Positions 1 through 13,700 of a stretch of DNA of 64,000 nt are shown in pieces. The notes beneath the pieces were generated by a model that was not told the DNA's origin, ran no database searches, and was given only the letters and a program-made list of their open reading frames with translations. Made by a program: the position numbers and the translations under genes. The stretch comes from Hymenolepis diminuta (Eukaryota; Platyhelminthes; Cestoda; Cyclophyllidea; Hymenolepididae). Position 1 is the first letter of the stretch. Each line of letters opens with the position of its first letter. The stretch spans positions 1,321,841 to 1,385,840 of the forward strand of contig CAADRB010000002.1 of assembly GCA_900708905.1 (NCBI GenBank), written 5' to 3'.

Positions 1-185
1 TTGCACTAGATGTCGGTCTCTAGGACTGACGATTGACAGCCATTCGCATTTTAATAATTGCGCATCTCAAAAATCGATTTAGATAAAAGCATACATCTAG
101 AATCGCGCAATATTAGGTAGTGGCACTGCTCTGCATTGCTTTAGCTACGGAGCTGTAAGTTGATATAGTTTGGTTTTCAAAGTTA
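1..185. other. Non-coding left edge
   Basis: No gene, repeat or signal recognised. Confidence 0.5.
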
Positions 186-1442
186 TCTGGTTGTAACGGA
201 AGTTCTACCCGTTTTTTTTATTTTAATTAAAGTGAAAATTTTGTCAAAAATACATTTATTTAGTGTTCAACATAGCCACCATTTTCATTAATTACATCTT
301 TCCATCTTGCCATAAGCTTTTTGATTCCTCCATCATAGAATTTAGCCAGTTTAGACTCAAAAAAAAGAAACTAGCTTCATTTCGACCTCTTCTCTTGAAG
401 TAAGCCTTTGTCCCATTCAGTGACTCTGTAAACTTCTGAAAAGATGAAAATTGGTTGTTGGAAGATCGGGAGAATATGGCGGGTGATGCATGACTTCCCA
501 GTCAAATTCTTCAACGAGATTTTTGGTTGCTCTTGAAGTGTGGGGCCTGCCATTGTCATGGTACAGACTCACTCCTTTTCGACTGATCAAAGAAGGCCGT
601 CTTTCCCGCCGTTAACTGCTGACAGTCAACTTTAGATGTTATTGTTTGACTGTCACCCATTATTTCACAATAAACAATTCTCTTTCAATCCCATCATACA
701 CACAAAAGGATTTGTTTCGAGTGCGGTCCCGATTTGTCCCAGTTGTGGAATTGGTTTTGAACTACTGTCTTGACTCAGCCACTGTCTTTTGCGCTTAACA
801 TCGTTGTAAGAGATCCACCACTTCTCGTTGCCGTCAGTTATGATTCGGTCTAAAAAAGGTGCCTGAAGTTCAGTTCACGAGAACGCAGTGAAACACACGC
901 TGTTGCTTGTTGATTTCTGACAAGCCGTGTGGGGGGCTCATTTCCCAGCCTTTGAGACTTTGCCAAGTCTTTTCATGCCAAGCCATATATATGGTCATAG
1001 GGCTTACGTGAAAGGTTTTCTCAGTTCTCTAGTAGTATAGGTTGGAGTTTCATCAATGCCAACTTACAACTGCTCAGATGTTAGTTTTTGAGCATCCCAC
1101 TCTCGGTTCGTCTCTCGTCTTTCAGGTTGAATTCATCCTTTTTGAAACCACCTGCAGAAAACCACCGTCTGCAAGTCTCTTTATTCACAACATTATTTCC
1201 ATAAATGTGTTTGCGTGTTTTTGCTGCTGACCTTGGCGTATTTCCTTGATGAAATTGAAACAGTAGAATATGCCTTATACGCTAGAAATGGTTATTAATA
1301 ACGATAATTATCACACAATCTGAAAGAAAATATATTTTATTAAATACCATAGATAAGCATACAACATTAACAAGCTAAATCGAAGTAATCGAGCCCTAAA
1401 CACAGAGCTCAAAAATTGGAAAGAACTTCTGTTACAACCTGA
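186..1442 (-). mobile_element. Mariner transposon, decayed but full length
   Basis: About 1,257 bp bounded by terminal inverted repeats: 186-206 and the reverse complement of 1422-1442 agree at 19 of 21 positions (TCAGGTTGTAAC / TCTGGTTGTAAC cores). A TA target dinucleotide precedes the left end; the right flank reads CA, probably a mutated TA. The length and a single transposase gene on the minus strand are typical of mariner. It lies upstream of the first ankyrin exon in the window, probably in an ankyrin intron. Confidence 0.88.
260..1275 (-). pseudogene. Mariner transposase pseudogene
   Basis: Minus-strand pieces in several frames read in order as a mariner transposase. They are an N-terminal helix-turn-helix part (NVVNKETCRRWFSAGGFKK near 1130-1200), WHEKTWQSLK, the core (NEKWWISYNDVKRKRQW near 780-830), HDNGRPHTSR near 545, YSPDLPTTNFHLFRSL near 430-480, and an intact C-terminus (FYDGGIKKLMARWKDVINEN...) with a stop at 260-262. 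There are several frameshifts and stops. Of the D,D34D triad, the middle Asp survives in HDN, the last is Asn (TTN instead of PSD), and the first sits in a disturbed DGNEKW block. The enzyme is inactive. Confidence 0.88.
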
Positions 1443-4400
1443 CAGTTCAAATAACACTATTAAATTTGCGTAGCAGAGGAGAAAGAATAAGATACACCAA
1501 TTTGTATTTACGAAACATTCACTCTCAGGTGAACGCTTTATGTCCCGTCTACAAAATAAAATTGTCTTTTTATACCATAATGGTCAGTTAAGTGGTCACG
1601 CTCAAAAGTGCAGGCACAAGAGGAAGACAGATTTTAAGGCCACATCACAATTTCATGTGGTTCATTGCTGATGCGTTCAAAGCGGTCACCTCATGGTGAT
1701 TCATCAGACATCCGGAAACTGGGTGAAATGAAGGCCATCGTCAAGCCAACTTCTTTCAGACGGTGATCCATTTCTCAAATAATAAAAATATATTCTAGCA
1801 ATAATTTTGAAGTCATTTGAGGTTATGGGCTACAGTTTTATTACATGCATTACATATTTCGCAACAGATCAAGCTTTGAAAATCTTGACAGGGATTTAGC
1901 ACGTCGAGAAAAAAAAGGATCTGAAAAGTGAGCTTTCTTTAAAATAGCTTTTATTCTGATTGCAGAATGAATATTCCAGTTAGAAAATGGAAGAAGGTTT
2001 GGAACGGGCTTTAGCCTTCTTGAGAACTCACTAAAATATAAAGAATCTTAAGATTACACCAGATACGTCAGGTTTAAATAATCGATTACAGAACGCACTA
2101 AAGTTCACTCAAAAAGAACTCTGAAATCAACTGAATTTATGCTCGATTTGAAGTGTGGGATTAAGTTTAAACAATCAAATTTACGCCAATCCAATGAAAT
2201 TTTTAACTGCTAACCTTGAAAGCTAATCTTCAACTAAATTCTAAAAATGTCAGAATATATTTTACGAATAAAGGTACAATTCGCTGCTAATGATTTAATA
2301 AAAGCTGTAAACCACCTGCTGTTTTCCCCATGCTTGCAATTAACCCTTATTGTATACACAGTCAAGTGGAGATATTTACTCTCGGCGATAATCTGAACAC
2401 CTGCATCTAGTTTAGAAGGCTTTTGATGCTTGCCTTGAATGTTTATTCCGGCCACTTACTTTGCTACATAAGAAAAGAACCGGCGCATGTTTATTCTGTA
2501 TCTATTTACTTTATTTTAATATGGAAAAGAAAACAAGCCGTAAAAATAAATTGACAGGAGATTAAGCGATGAAAGTAAAATATGAATCGATACGAATTTA
2601 AATCCGGATTCAATTTAAATCATTTTCGTTAAATTTGATTTCTTTTGAATGATTTCCACAATGACAAGTCGTTATGATTCCTTTTTTTTAATCATTTCAT
2701 TTTGTTTGTGACAATTTAATTATTACAGACTATGAGACCTTAGACAATATGTCCTACATACATTGATTGAAGATGACTGAAAGAGTTTTTACTTCTCGTA
2801 ATGTAAAAAGTCATGTGTCACAGAGAATAATAAGACAGTCCAATGTGGGTTAAGGGAAAGGGATCGAGTTGAAGTAGAAATTAACGTCATGATATCAAGA
2901 TAATCTTAGGAAATTTGATCTTTCCATTCCGATTGTACTTGTTTTACCTCTCGCATGTTTAAACAGACATAAATGTTGCCTTTTAATCTCTATTCTCATT
3001 TAAACTAGCCTTCCAACATTCTTTCACTTACATTTCAACTTATTTGTTAATTAAAATTTGTATTTCAGGTTACAGGCACCATTATTGGACAGCTGTGTTT
3101 TTATTTTCTGACTCTCGTTAATTTTCTCAAGCAACTCTTCACTGTGCTTTGACGAAATTTGTTTTGCTGAACAAAAGTGGTGTTTTCTTTATTTTATTAA
3201 GTTCGCCAATGATGCTAATTTTCGTCTTCTAACTTAGTGAGGCAGATTCGTAGGCCTTAAAGAGGATTATACAATTTTGAGATGCTTTTGGAAATTATTG
3301 ACTGCGCTGACTAGCTAATAGTTAGTTTAGAAAAAGAACTTCAATAAGCATGTGGTTTGCTAGAACTTCGAAAAAGGTCATCGAATACATGCTTTTTGGG
3401 TTGAAAATAGTTTAATCCACTAAGCACATTACGATAAAGTAATTGGAAATGCGCTAAGTTGGTAACCTCGCCATCAAAACAGAAAGTACTTCATAGCACA
3501 CAGACCAACATGGAAATACGGTGGACCACTGAAATGTACTCGACCACAATCTTATGTTGCTGGAGACTGGAGTAGCCATTTTAGCAATATTGTTGCTTAT
3601 TCTCATTCCTTTTTAGTGTTTCTTGGTCCACATTTCTGTCTCGCTCTGTTTATATGATGTTTCTAATAAACCCTTTTTTATACTACAAAGTGTTCTTATG
3701 CTACATTGCTAAGGGTATTCGATGATTTTTCCCATTCTCATTAGTCAATAAATATTAACGTAATTGTATGGTACCCTCCTATAAGCCGCATTAAATAGTA
3801 TCATAACAGAAAATTCAGTTGAAATAATTACGAATGTGTGGAAGCTCAGGAGGGTGTGAAATGACCTCCATTTGAATGAAAGTCGTTTTGGTTAACGCTC
3901 GTCTCAAGGTATTTACTAACTTAGTAGATGTGGATCTATTGTAATACTACTTTTAATCTCAGCTTGCATCTCCACCCACCTCGTAGATCAATTACGTTAA
4001 CGACCTTTACTCCCTATTCTTTGAAAATTGAATGTGAGTTGGGCATAGGAATGTATATATTACCGGAAGTCACGTCATCTCATTTTGTAGGTGAGGGAAA
4101 TGAGAATGAATCGGGTGAAGCGAACATCTTATTTAAATTAGGTGGTGGCAGATCACTTCTTCGCGGTGCCAGATGTTTTTCTCATTATTTAAAATATTAC
4201 GTCAGGCCAAATATCACATTAGTTTGAAATAACTAAATAGCAATCCATTTCAGAAAATTTTCCTGACAACAATTAAAATCACATATTTACTCTCAAATGT
4301 TATCCCAAATTCTGCCTGGGTTGATTAAGACTAGTAAACAATCTTTCCAACCAGATAACATAAATGTTTTGTGTTAGTTAACCGCCATTGGTTATGTCCT

Positions 4401-4683
4401 TAGGTGGCTGGCGTAATAATTACAAAGATGAGAAAATGGAATTACTTATGACCCTCAATTTAATGAGTGTAACGTTCCATTACCCGGAGTTTTATGATGA
4501 TATTATGGACAACCGTAAATAATAGCCTCCCGTCATGTTATGTCTCAAAACAAGACTTATATATGTTCGATTAATAGGAAATTATTTTGTTCTAACCTCG
4601 TCTATTATACCTAGTGTAATTTTCTGATGCGATTAAGTTTCCGAACTTAATTTTTTTCATTCTTTTTTTTCCCCCAAATGCAG
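1443..4683. other. Non-coding, probably ankyrin intron
   Basis: AT-rich with no recognisable exon; the six missing repeats are not here. It contains one copy of a dispersed repeat at 2821-2890. An ORF of 99 codons at 3928-4227 has no coding character. Confidence 0.6.
2821..2890 (+). repeat. Dispersed repeat copy A
   Basis: Shares a core (GACAGTCCAAT, then GTCGAG/ATCGAG and GAAGTAGAA-like blocks) with 50145-50250. Similarity is visible by eye but diverged. The family is not recognised. Confidence 0.4.
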
Positions 4684-4782
4684 AGTGGATTCACGGCCCT
4701 CCATATCGCTTCGCACTATGGTAACGTGAATATGGTTGAGCTCCTCATCTCACGTGGGGCTGATATCAATTTTCAAGCCAAG
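4684..4782 (+). CDS. ank: Ankyrin exon: repeat 7
   Basis: 99 nt, one full 33-residue repeat ([14 protein letters not shown]...), after a CAG acceptor with a strong pyrimidine tract and before GTATGT. Phase 0 on both sides. It aligns to vertebrate repeat 7 ([14 protein letters not shown]), so six repeats must lie upstream. Confidence 0.93.
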
Positions 4783-7700
4783 GTATGTCAATTATCATTT
4801 ATTTAAAAGTGCTCATGTTTTTGTTTTGCTTTTATTGCTAATTTGATATGAAAATAGCAGCGCAAGCCCATATAATTTATAATTTAATGTAAAATGATCA
4901 TTTTCGATATCAAATGAAAGACATTTCATTGTGCGTTTACTAATCCATTATTAGTTAGCTTATTTCATTTAACTCCCTACTCTCCACCCCCCCCCCCTCC
5001 GATGTGTTCAATCGAAAAAACTATCTATTTGAGTACAGTCGCGTAGGAATTTCAATTAGATCCCGTCAGCCAATCAAAGCGACGGAATCTGGTAACGGGT
5101 AAGCAACAAAAGTCACGACAAAAATGATATAGTAAAATTTGGGCGCCTTAACTCAACTCTTAAGGGAGGGAATGATGTTGCCCAATTTTGATGATTCAGC
5201 AACGCCTTCAGGAAGCAGTTGAGCTTACCTAACGCCCTTCCGAATGATTGTATTTTATTCTGCATTCCTCCCTTCAAAGTGAAATTCCCGTTACCGTTGA
5301 AAATTCATTTGACAAGTTAGGGAGTCACCGTATTTATATATGTTTTATTGAAACCCTAGCATAACATTTCCAAATTATTGCAACGTTTTGCAATTTGTAG
5401 AATTGTAAATGATGCATCAGTAAAATAACGGAAAATGTTTCTTGTGAATTTGGGTCTGGATTATTGATATAAAGGTACTAGCATTCTGTATTCGTTAAAA
5501 CATCGTAAATGGAAGTTTAACTTTATGCCACTCTTTTATTCTGAAACATCCTTATTAAATCAAATTGTTAAAATAAATATTTATGTTAACGATGCCTGCA
5601 AATCCTCGAAAAGATATTCTTCACATCTTAAAACTTAATAAAAGGAAATTAATAATAAAATTATAATAAGAAGAAAAGAATTAAATGTAACTAACTTTCA
5701 ATGAACAGGATGATAGAGATTGCCACATGACAAATGAACTGAGACTTTCTTATCGTCTAAGTTTCTTTTAATATAATAACTTCATTTTGATGTGCTGTTA
5801 ACATCTTAAATTAAATGAAAGTAGTTAAAATGGGGAATAATTCACCATGCTCAAGTTGTAGTTTAAAATGCTGGACTTTTTAGAATCACAGCTTGAACAT
5901 TCTTCTTTAAACCGTTAATTTATTAAACAGTAATTTTTTGGGAGCGTAATATGAAAAAAAAACATCTTAAAGTGGGTAAATTGCATAATAAATTTGAAAT
6001 GCACGAGGGTAATCATCGGCCATTAGTTGTCATCACCTGCAGTTAATTTAGTGCTGTCTCGCGGTGACCCTTAGTGACTCATCGGTACCGCCCCACCGCC
6101 AGTAAATTTTTACGACTTTCCAACCATTTCTGAAATTCTTTAAATTAAGAGCGGAAATTCTCCGCCAAAATGTCTGCAATAAGTTCCCATTAGAGGGCCT
6201 TACCGAATAATTTTATGACTTTCAACCGTCTCCGAGTTAACCCATGTGTTCAGTAGCCTGTTTAGCTGCACTGTTCATTATCGTTCATAATTTATCTTTC
6301 CGGCTTCTCACAGTTTAATAATCATTATTTTCACATGAATTTGAAACTTTTTGATAAATACTCTGTAAGTTTTTCACATCGTGAGAATTTGGGTGACAGT
6401 GTCGGAACAGTGACTAATACAACCGAGAAATTTGAAGCGATTATGTTTAAGAAGCGAAAGCTAAATTGACACATAGGTCATTATGTTTTCTCAAGCATAT
6501 GGCTATTTTTTTAAAATATGGTTGACCAAGGGAGCAGTTGTAGTTCGGATTAAGGTTAAAAATTGTAGATGCACCGTTCTGTATTGGTTGTATCAGATAT
6601 TTCAACTTTGAAAATTACAATTTTTTTTATGTTCGAGTATTAATCAATCCAGCCTTGCTGCCAAGATGTTTGAAACTAAAGTTTTAGTAGGAACTTATTC
6701 CGAAGTAATAAATTACCTTGGATGTATATTTTTCCTAGAATGAATTTTTTATTCAGTTAACTGAATTATCTTGTGCACTATTCAATAAGAATTTGAATTG
6801 AAACAACTGGTTGAAAATATTTCCCTCCCGGAAAATAAAGTCTTTCTTTGATAGAGTGACTTTATTAGAATTCTACAAATTTACATCCTTTGAAATGATG
6901 TGAAAATGATGATCATTTCTTGTCCTGACCTGACATGACCTGGATTGGAGGCGATGATGCCAGGTAATTTTTTGTCGGGATTTGTAATTGTATATTAGCT
7001 TATATCTTCGATGTCTTACTATCTTGCTTTTTCAAGGAGCATACAAAAAATCATGTCGGTCATTTCAATTTTAAACAACTGAAGCAATTGTAATCGCATC
7101 AGCAAATTCTAATTCACATTTCGGTGATACATCCATTGCAGTGTATTTGAATTACGGATAAAGTAGGTGATTTTGATTCCCATTTCTTGATTTGGTTTGA
7201 AGGATTTCGAATCCAAGCATCAATGATTCGGATCTGCACACAACTAACAAATCGCCGGAACAATTTTTACGTCAGTCCTTTCAGCCCTTTGCTTTCGCTC
7301 ACAAATCAACAAAGAAATCTCATCAATCTGATTCCGCAAACTACAGTTTGATGATGATTTATTTTGGATGAATTATCGCTATCCGATATAAATTAAGTTC
7401 GTCTGAAGTAGATGGAACCGTGTAAAATAAGTTTTGCGTGTGCAATGCATATCGTCTGAATTTACGGACACCATGGCCCAAACTCAATGGACTCAAATTC
7501 GCAGTCAACTTGCTAATTTACGCAGATTTGACCAAATGCAGTTCAAGTTTTTCTCCCATTCCGAAAATAACTATCGAGTCGTCCTTCATAAAACTGATGA
7601 ATTTGATTTAGCCTTGTTTGTGTTTTAATTAAACAATCTCCAGAAACTTTCTATGTTCACAAGATAGTTTTCATTCTTTAATAAAAAGCAAAGAATACTT

Positions 7701-10700
7701 ATTTTAAATTTAAATGAGATGTTAAGAATAGAGGTAGAGATAAACTAGAGAAAATTGGGAAATCAAAAGTGCACTTTATCATCAACCAAACTCTAAATGC
7801 ACAAGGCTTAAGGCTATACAATACTTAAGAGTTTGGATTCATTATAGCAAGACTTGACGTTTTTAAATTTATGGTCTAACCTCTAGATTCTAAGTTTTAT
7901 GGTTGGAGCGTAAAATTTAGTATTTATTTATCGAGATTGCCCAGGAAATTGAATTAAAAGACCCGTCTTACCCAACTTAGTATATCCAAGCCTTTACAAA
8001 TTAGGTATTAAGTTGGTCTCTTTGAGGAATGTAGGGAGAATTAATCCACTTAAGACAACTTTCGTCTCAACGAGGTAGCAACACCGTAGGCAGATTTAAG
8101 TAAATAACGGAGAAATCGGTCTGTAAATTAATTCGAAAAACATCTTCTTTTCTCTCCTTAAATTTGATGAGCTTGGATGGGGGTATTATCACAGGTCATA
8201 AATGCTCAAATACAATCGATTGTTTAAGTTAAATTTAGATAAACAGAACTTTTCAGTCCATCATCACATCGAGTAATAATTACCGCAGCGGGTTAATTTT
8301 AATGATATATTAATCCTTTTATAAAATAACTTACTATTTTTAAGCGAGTACCTTAAATACATAAGTAAATTCGAAGATTGTAATAACTCGGTTATTTTCA
8401 TTCATTTCGAATTGTTCTTCGTTTGGGAGTTTTGATATTCTCCTTAATGTCAAAACTCTTCGCAAATTATCAGAATTTCTTAATTAAAAGAAACTCATTC
8501 AATTCTGTATCATTGTAATTACAACTATTTGAGTTCATTACCGTTTACTCCCTGTTTTCAAATAGTATTTCCAAAATATCTTGCAGTCAATAATCTTATT
8601 AATGATTTCAGACATTGGGAAGGCTTTTTAATTTCCTCATCTGAAAGAACAAAATGTATGTTTACTATGCTGCAAATTAAATCGAAATGGAAAAGATTAC
8701 TCTTTCTCATAATAGTAAGAACAGATGGAAAACAAGATAAATCTCTACCTAGACTTGGTTTAGTTATTCCAATCGTAACTAGGGAAGGACTATTATTGTC
8801 ATTATATTCATTAGATCAAAAATTGATGGTACGAGATGAGAGCATTGTTAGAGAAGAGGAGAGCGGTGTTTTGTTATTTTGACTCTGAAAAGAAGGATTC
8901 GTAAATGTATCTCTTTTTGCTTGGGAAATTTAAATGTGTTAGGTTCACTGTGAGTTCAATTCGAAGTGTGTTCAATGAACAAAAATACAAGATACGGAAC
9001 TTCCATTCGTTTATTTTCAATATCAAGAGCTTGACTATCCAGTTCTAATTTATTTTTGATAGTAGAAGGGGCAAATCTAGAAGTGCTTGCTTATAAACCA
9101 TCATTGGAGGATATTTTGGGATTTTCTCCTTCATATGGTTTTAAATATAAGTATTTTTGAATACCGTTCACTGCTTTCAAATCATGTTCTCATCCGCTCT
9201 TCTGTTATAATTATATTTCTTAGGCATTCTAATCATGTTTTTCTCAAGGATGTCTACACCTCGATATGTGCCTACACCCATACAGAGTCAGTACACTCAA
9301 TTTGGACAAAATTACAGTTTGTATTGGCTTCTGAGTCCTAGATACAAGCATATGTGTGCGGGTGAAAGTCCGACGGAGAAGGGGTAGGGCTGGAAGGGTT
9401 CTTAAGTCACAACCCTGTCTGTTTAGACTGTGATGTCGTTGGTGATGTGTCTAGAATCTGGGTGAAGCTGTGGTTGTCAAGTACTAAGAAATGTACAATT
9501 GCTCACCCCAGTGTGTCCAAAGATCGCTTTAACTTCACATTAATTTTAACTTCTCTGTCGAAGTGAATGAGAAACACTTTATATTTCTTGCTTTAGCTTA
9601 TTTATCGATTATTGCCTAAGGACCAGAAACGATTTTTTTAATGATTATAATAAGTTTCCAATCAAAATCATGTCAAATTTAAAATTGCCCCACAATTTTT
9701 GTTGAAAACCTGTTTTATTAAATGCTCAGCATATTGTCCGATTTCGCAAAAACGCGGGGCAAGCAGTCGAAAATTATCAATAATAAAAAGTGTTGAAAAC
9801 TAGCTTATCCCTATCTTTCTTCTGGCAGATATAATTTTCTTTAGCTTCTAATTCTCTAACCCAATGGCGCTTATAGTTCGAATAATCGCAGGATTGCTTA
9901 AGTACCTGCTTAACCCAAAGTACTAACGACGCTTGACTCAGAAATGAGGCATCCTGGAGCTGCTCTTACGAAAAGCTCACTTTCAATCACTCCTCTTATA
10001 AACCTAAATTAACCAGTGAGGTTGAGCATTCAAATTGCTTAATGCACACTTCATCGAATTTGATTGGGGATGAAAATAATTTTCCTTAGATATTTCATTT
10101 ATAATTTCCTGAAAATCACAGAAAAGTGGGGGACGACTTCCTTGTCGGATTGCTGTTTTCTCTCTTTTCTTTTGTTTATCAATAAGTATTTGTTCTCGTC
10201 GTGATTGACTTGTTACAGCAGATTTTACTCTTCTATTTACATTCACATTACTGTTTTTTTAATGGAACTCCATTTCTCAGTGGGACATCAGTCATAGGAT
10301 AGAACTCATAAGAGAGATCTAAATAGTCACATGTTTGTAGAGATTTATGTAGTTTTTTAATATCTTATCTAATACGTCTGAGCCTGATATCTGCATACAA
10401 ACATTACGTGTCTGCACTTTAAACATTTAAAACTATACATAGGATAAATATGCTGAGAATTAAGCTGAGCATATTATTTCCTGTGTAACCGATACTAGTT
10501 AAGATAGAACATCTATCAAGAAACGAGCGCCCATGTAGTAAATCGTCTGTGTGGCCTAAGAGGCCATGATTCTTGACATTTATGTGTGGAGAAAATGATG
10601 AAATGAGTAATCAACGAAGTATTCACGAAACGCGTGTGGTGAATAATCCAATGAAACAGAGGAGAAAACGAATACAGGAACTTTGTCAGTAATGTATTGA

Positions 10701-13700
10701 CATTGTGTCAAATAAGGTATAAATACGTTAGAATTAAGTATTCAAGTATATTAAATGTTGGTCTCTGGACTTCCGACTGCTCTTAAAGAAGAATGGAGAC
10801 ATAAATCAGAATATTTAGATTTCACTTGGACGTAACGAAGGGAACAAAATTTAGACTTACCATAGCACGATAAACTCGTAGAAGCTTCGAATTAGAATAT
10901 TTGTTTATAAAGACTGTTTCTGAGTTCCTATCTATTGTTTTAATGAGTCGTAACACTATATTCCTCAACGAAAAATATATTTAAATGCAAGTAAGGGCCA
11001 GAAGAACATCAAGAAATCATACATGATAAGAATCTCAAATTTACTGACCAGTTTTAACCATTACGCTTACTTATACTCCTCAATGGCTGTAAGTCAGCAA
11101 ATATCGAATTCGTGATCCCAAATTGCAAGCGTGTATATTGCCTGTTGTATTGCCTTAATGGTCAAAACGATTTCAAGAACATAGGAGCAAAGATCACCGG
11201 TTTTTAAATTAACTGGGCTTGAGTTTGAGGAATGAGCTAAAATACAATTTTGAAGGTCGCTTCATTTGAGAGTAATTTCAGTGACAATTGAAAACAAACT
11301 ACGAATTTCAAATTTAGTTTCCCCATTTTTGTGTACTTTCTTGTTAAGTCAGACAACCTTTAATGTTTCTGTATTTAATAATTTGTTATGGTTAAAATGA
11401 GAAGGAGATTATCTAATTTGCCCACCAGTCTTTTATCGTCCTTATTAATAAAAAATAAAACTATAAAATTAATAAACTATTTATCTTTATCACAGATCGT
11501 AATTTATACTCTGCCTCATTATATATTTTAGGCTGATTGCTTTACAAGTACGTTTTGGAATATTTATTGCTATCCACAAATGGAAAGATTATCATTTCGT
11601 ACCTAATTAACTGTAAGACTAAAGTTCTGTACGACAATTTTTCGTTACCTTAGTTGTATTAGGTAAGTCAAGTCTAGAGTAAAAAAGGCGGGAAGAAAAG
11701 ACCAAAAAATATGTGATTAATGATTCGAGCCCCTTTGGAAAGATTGGTCGAACACTCTCGGAATAATCTATGGTTAATGCAGGTAGACATTCCGCTTAAG
11801 TGATATCTGTCAATCTTAGTGTCCGATGGTTCATACAAAAATAAGCATTTTAAGGTTAATTGGGTTCAGGCTATGCTACTTCCTATCAATCAAGTTGTTT
11901 TGAAGAAAAATTATTTAAATATTTGGGTGTTTTTTACTTATTTAATCAATAGTTCTTCTTGTATTACTTTCCTTCAAGTCTAAATATCAAAGTATTAAAA
12001 TCTGAGGTATTTTAAAATGGTTTGTAGTAGTACCATCTTAAGAACAAATTTCCACATATCGAATGTTGATGTTTGTTTAAGTGTTCAATTTCGGGAATCT
12101 CACTGTTTTAAAAGCTCCGTGTTATTATCTTTATAAGTGAGTCTATTCAATTTTCTCAGTCTTAATATTGAATATTTCTACATTTTTATCGATTATTACT
12201 AACAGTAATACAAAAATTTTACCATTTTTAGTTGTAAAATATTTACTAAATGGGCCATTCATGTTCCAAAATTCAGATTCTATAATTTGCCCTCTGAATT
12301 GAAGCGAATGCTTGTCTACGATGGTTAGTGCTTATTGACAGGTTTATTAATCCTGATGGTTGGTTTTGGCATTTCAATTTATATTTTCTTTCAAAGGTTG
12401 AGGAGCCAAAATGATCTTACATGACATTCAGCAGGTTACAGTCTTGACATAGCAGAAAAGAGATAGTTAAAAAATGTAATGTAAGAAGATTTTTCAGCTG
12501 AAATTATATTTTATCAAATATCCCTTATATCTTAATTCATTAAAGGTCCTATTATTTTAACCCTATTTCTTGTTTGTTTAAATAAATCTATTTCTTATGG
12601 AGAATTTTAGCAGGTGAATTTTCGGTTATTATGTTCATTATCTAACAAACCCAAATATCTTTTCGAATTCTTTCATTGCATGTCCCAAGCATCGTAGAAA
12701 AAGACGCTAGCTCAAATGAAAATTTAAAAAGAGCATTCATGAGTTTAATTGTTAATACAGTTTCAGTATTTATGATTATAAATTTCAGAATTTAAGCCGA
12801 TGTGCAAAATGCCGGAAAATATGTTTTATAGATACTTAATATGCAAAAATATTTTGATAAATTTATCAACATTTTTAAAAAAATAGCATCTTTTCATAAT
12901 TATGCTGACGAAAACAGTGACACAACATATTGGTAATTATCGAAGTTTTTCGCAAAGATGAATTCCACTTACGCAAAGCGCAGTCCATCATTTCCTAGCG
13001 CAAGTGATTTACATCAAATGAAGTGATCTCAAGGTCGTGGCGTCAAATAGGTTAAATAAAGAATAATATTATGAGTAATAGAAATCAATTAAAAGTACCA
13101 TTTTCTCATTTAAGGTGGAAAATTTGAGTTATTTATGAGGTTTCCAAGTTGATTTTTGCGCATGGGATATTCAAAAATATGGAAATGCATTTATTTTGCA
13201 TGAAATGCTATTAAATCGACAAATATTCGCTATTTTTTTCCTAAACTCTCTAAAGATTGATAGTTAAAATTGAAAAGTGAAATTTCTCATATTACGTGTC
13301 TTTGATTGGTACAAAAATGGTCGTCGTTCCAAATAATAAATGTTGCTATGTGTATGATTCCGTATTTGACGGTTAAACCACTATCATTCTTAAGATTAAG
13401 ATTTACCTTACAATTCCTAAATGTGGTGGGCGGAGACATATCGAATCAAAACTCATTTTCTTAAAATTTTACCATATCATTTTAATTCGGTATTTTATTT
13501 TTCTAAACGCCATTTACAGAATATATTGATGTTTTTCAAAACGGTGCCCCTCTGTCTAGCGAATTTAAACTTGCTTTTAAAAAACCGAATATTATACATA
13601 GTTATATGAGTGAATTATTGGTTATATTGGTCTTTAAATTCGAATTATTCCACTGTAAAAATTCATGGAATGGATAAACCTCCGAGGCATACGTTATATC

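Noticed and set aside
3928..4227. 99-codon open frame upstream of repeat 7
   Set aside because: No ankyrin repeat pattern, no conserved motif, and no splice sites joining it to the exon at 4684.
5150..5230. ATG ORF near a CCAAT at about 5071, considered as another internal first exon
   Set aside because: Reads [16 protein letters not shown] then stops, without a GT donor.
8529..8882. 117-codon open frame on the plus strand
   Set aside because: It starts at TTG rather than ATG, composition is like random AT-rich sequence, and no family or splice context fits.
9355..9400. GGGTGAAAGTCC motif reminiscent of a group II intron or ribozyme core
   Set aside because: No supporting secondary structure or reverse transcriptase nearby; a short chance match.
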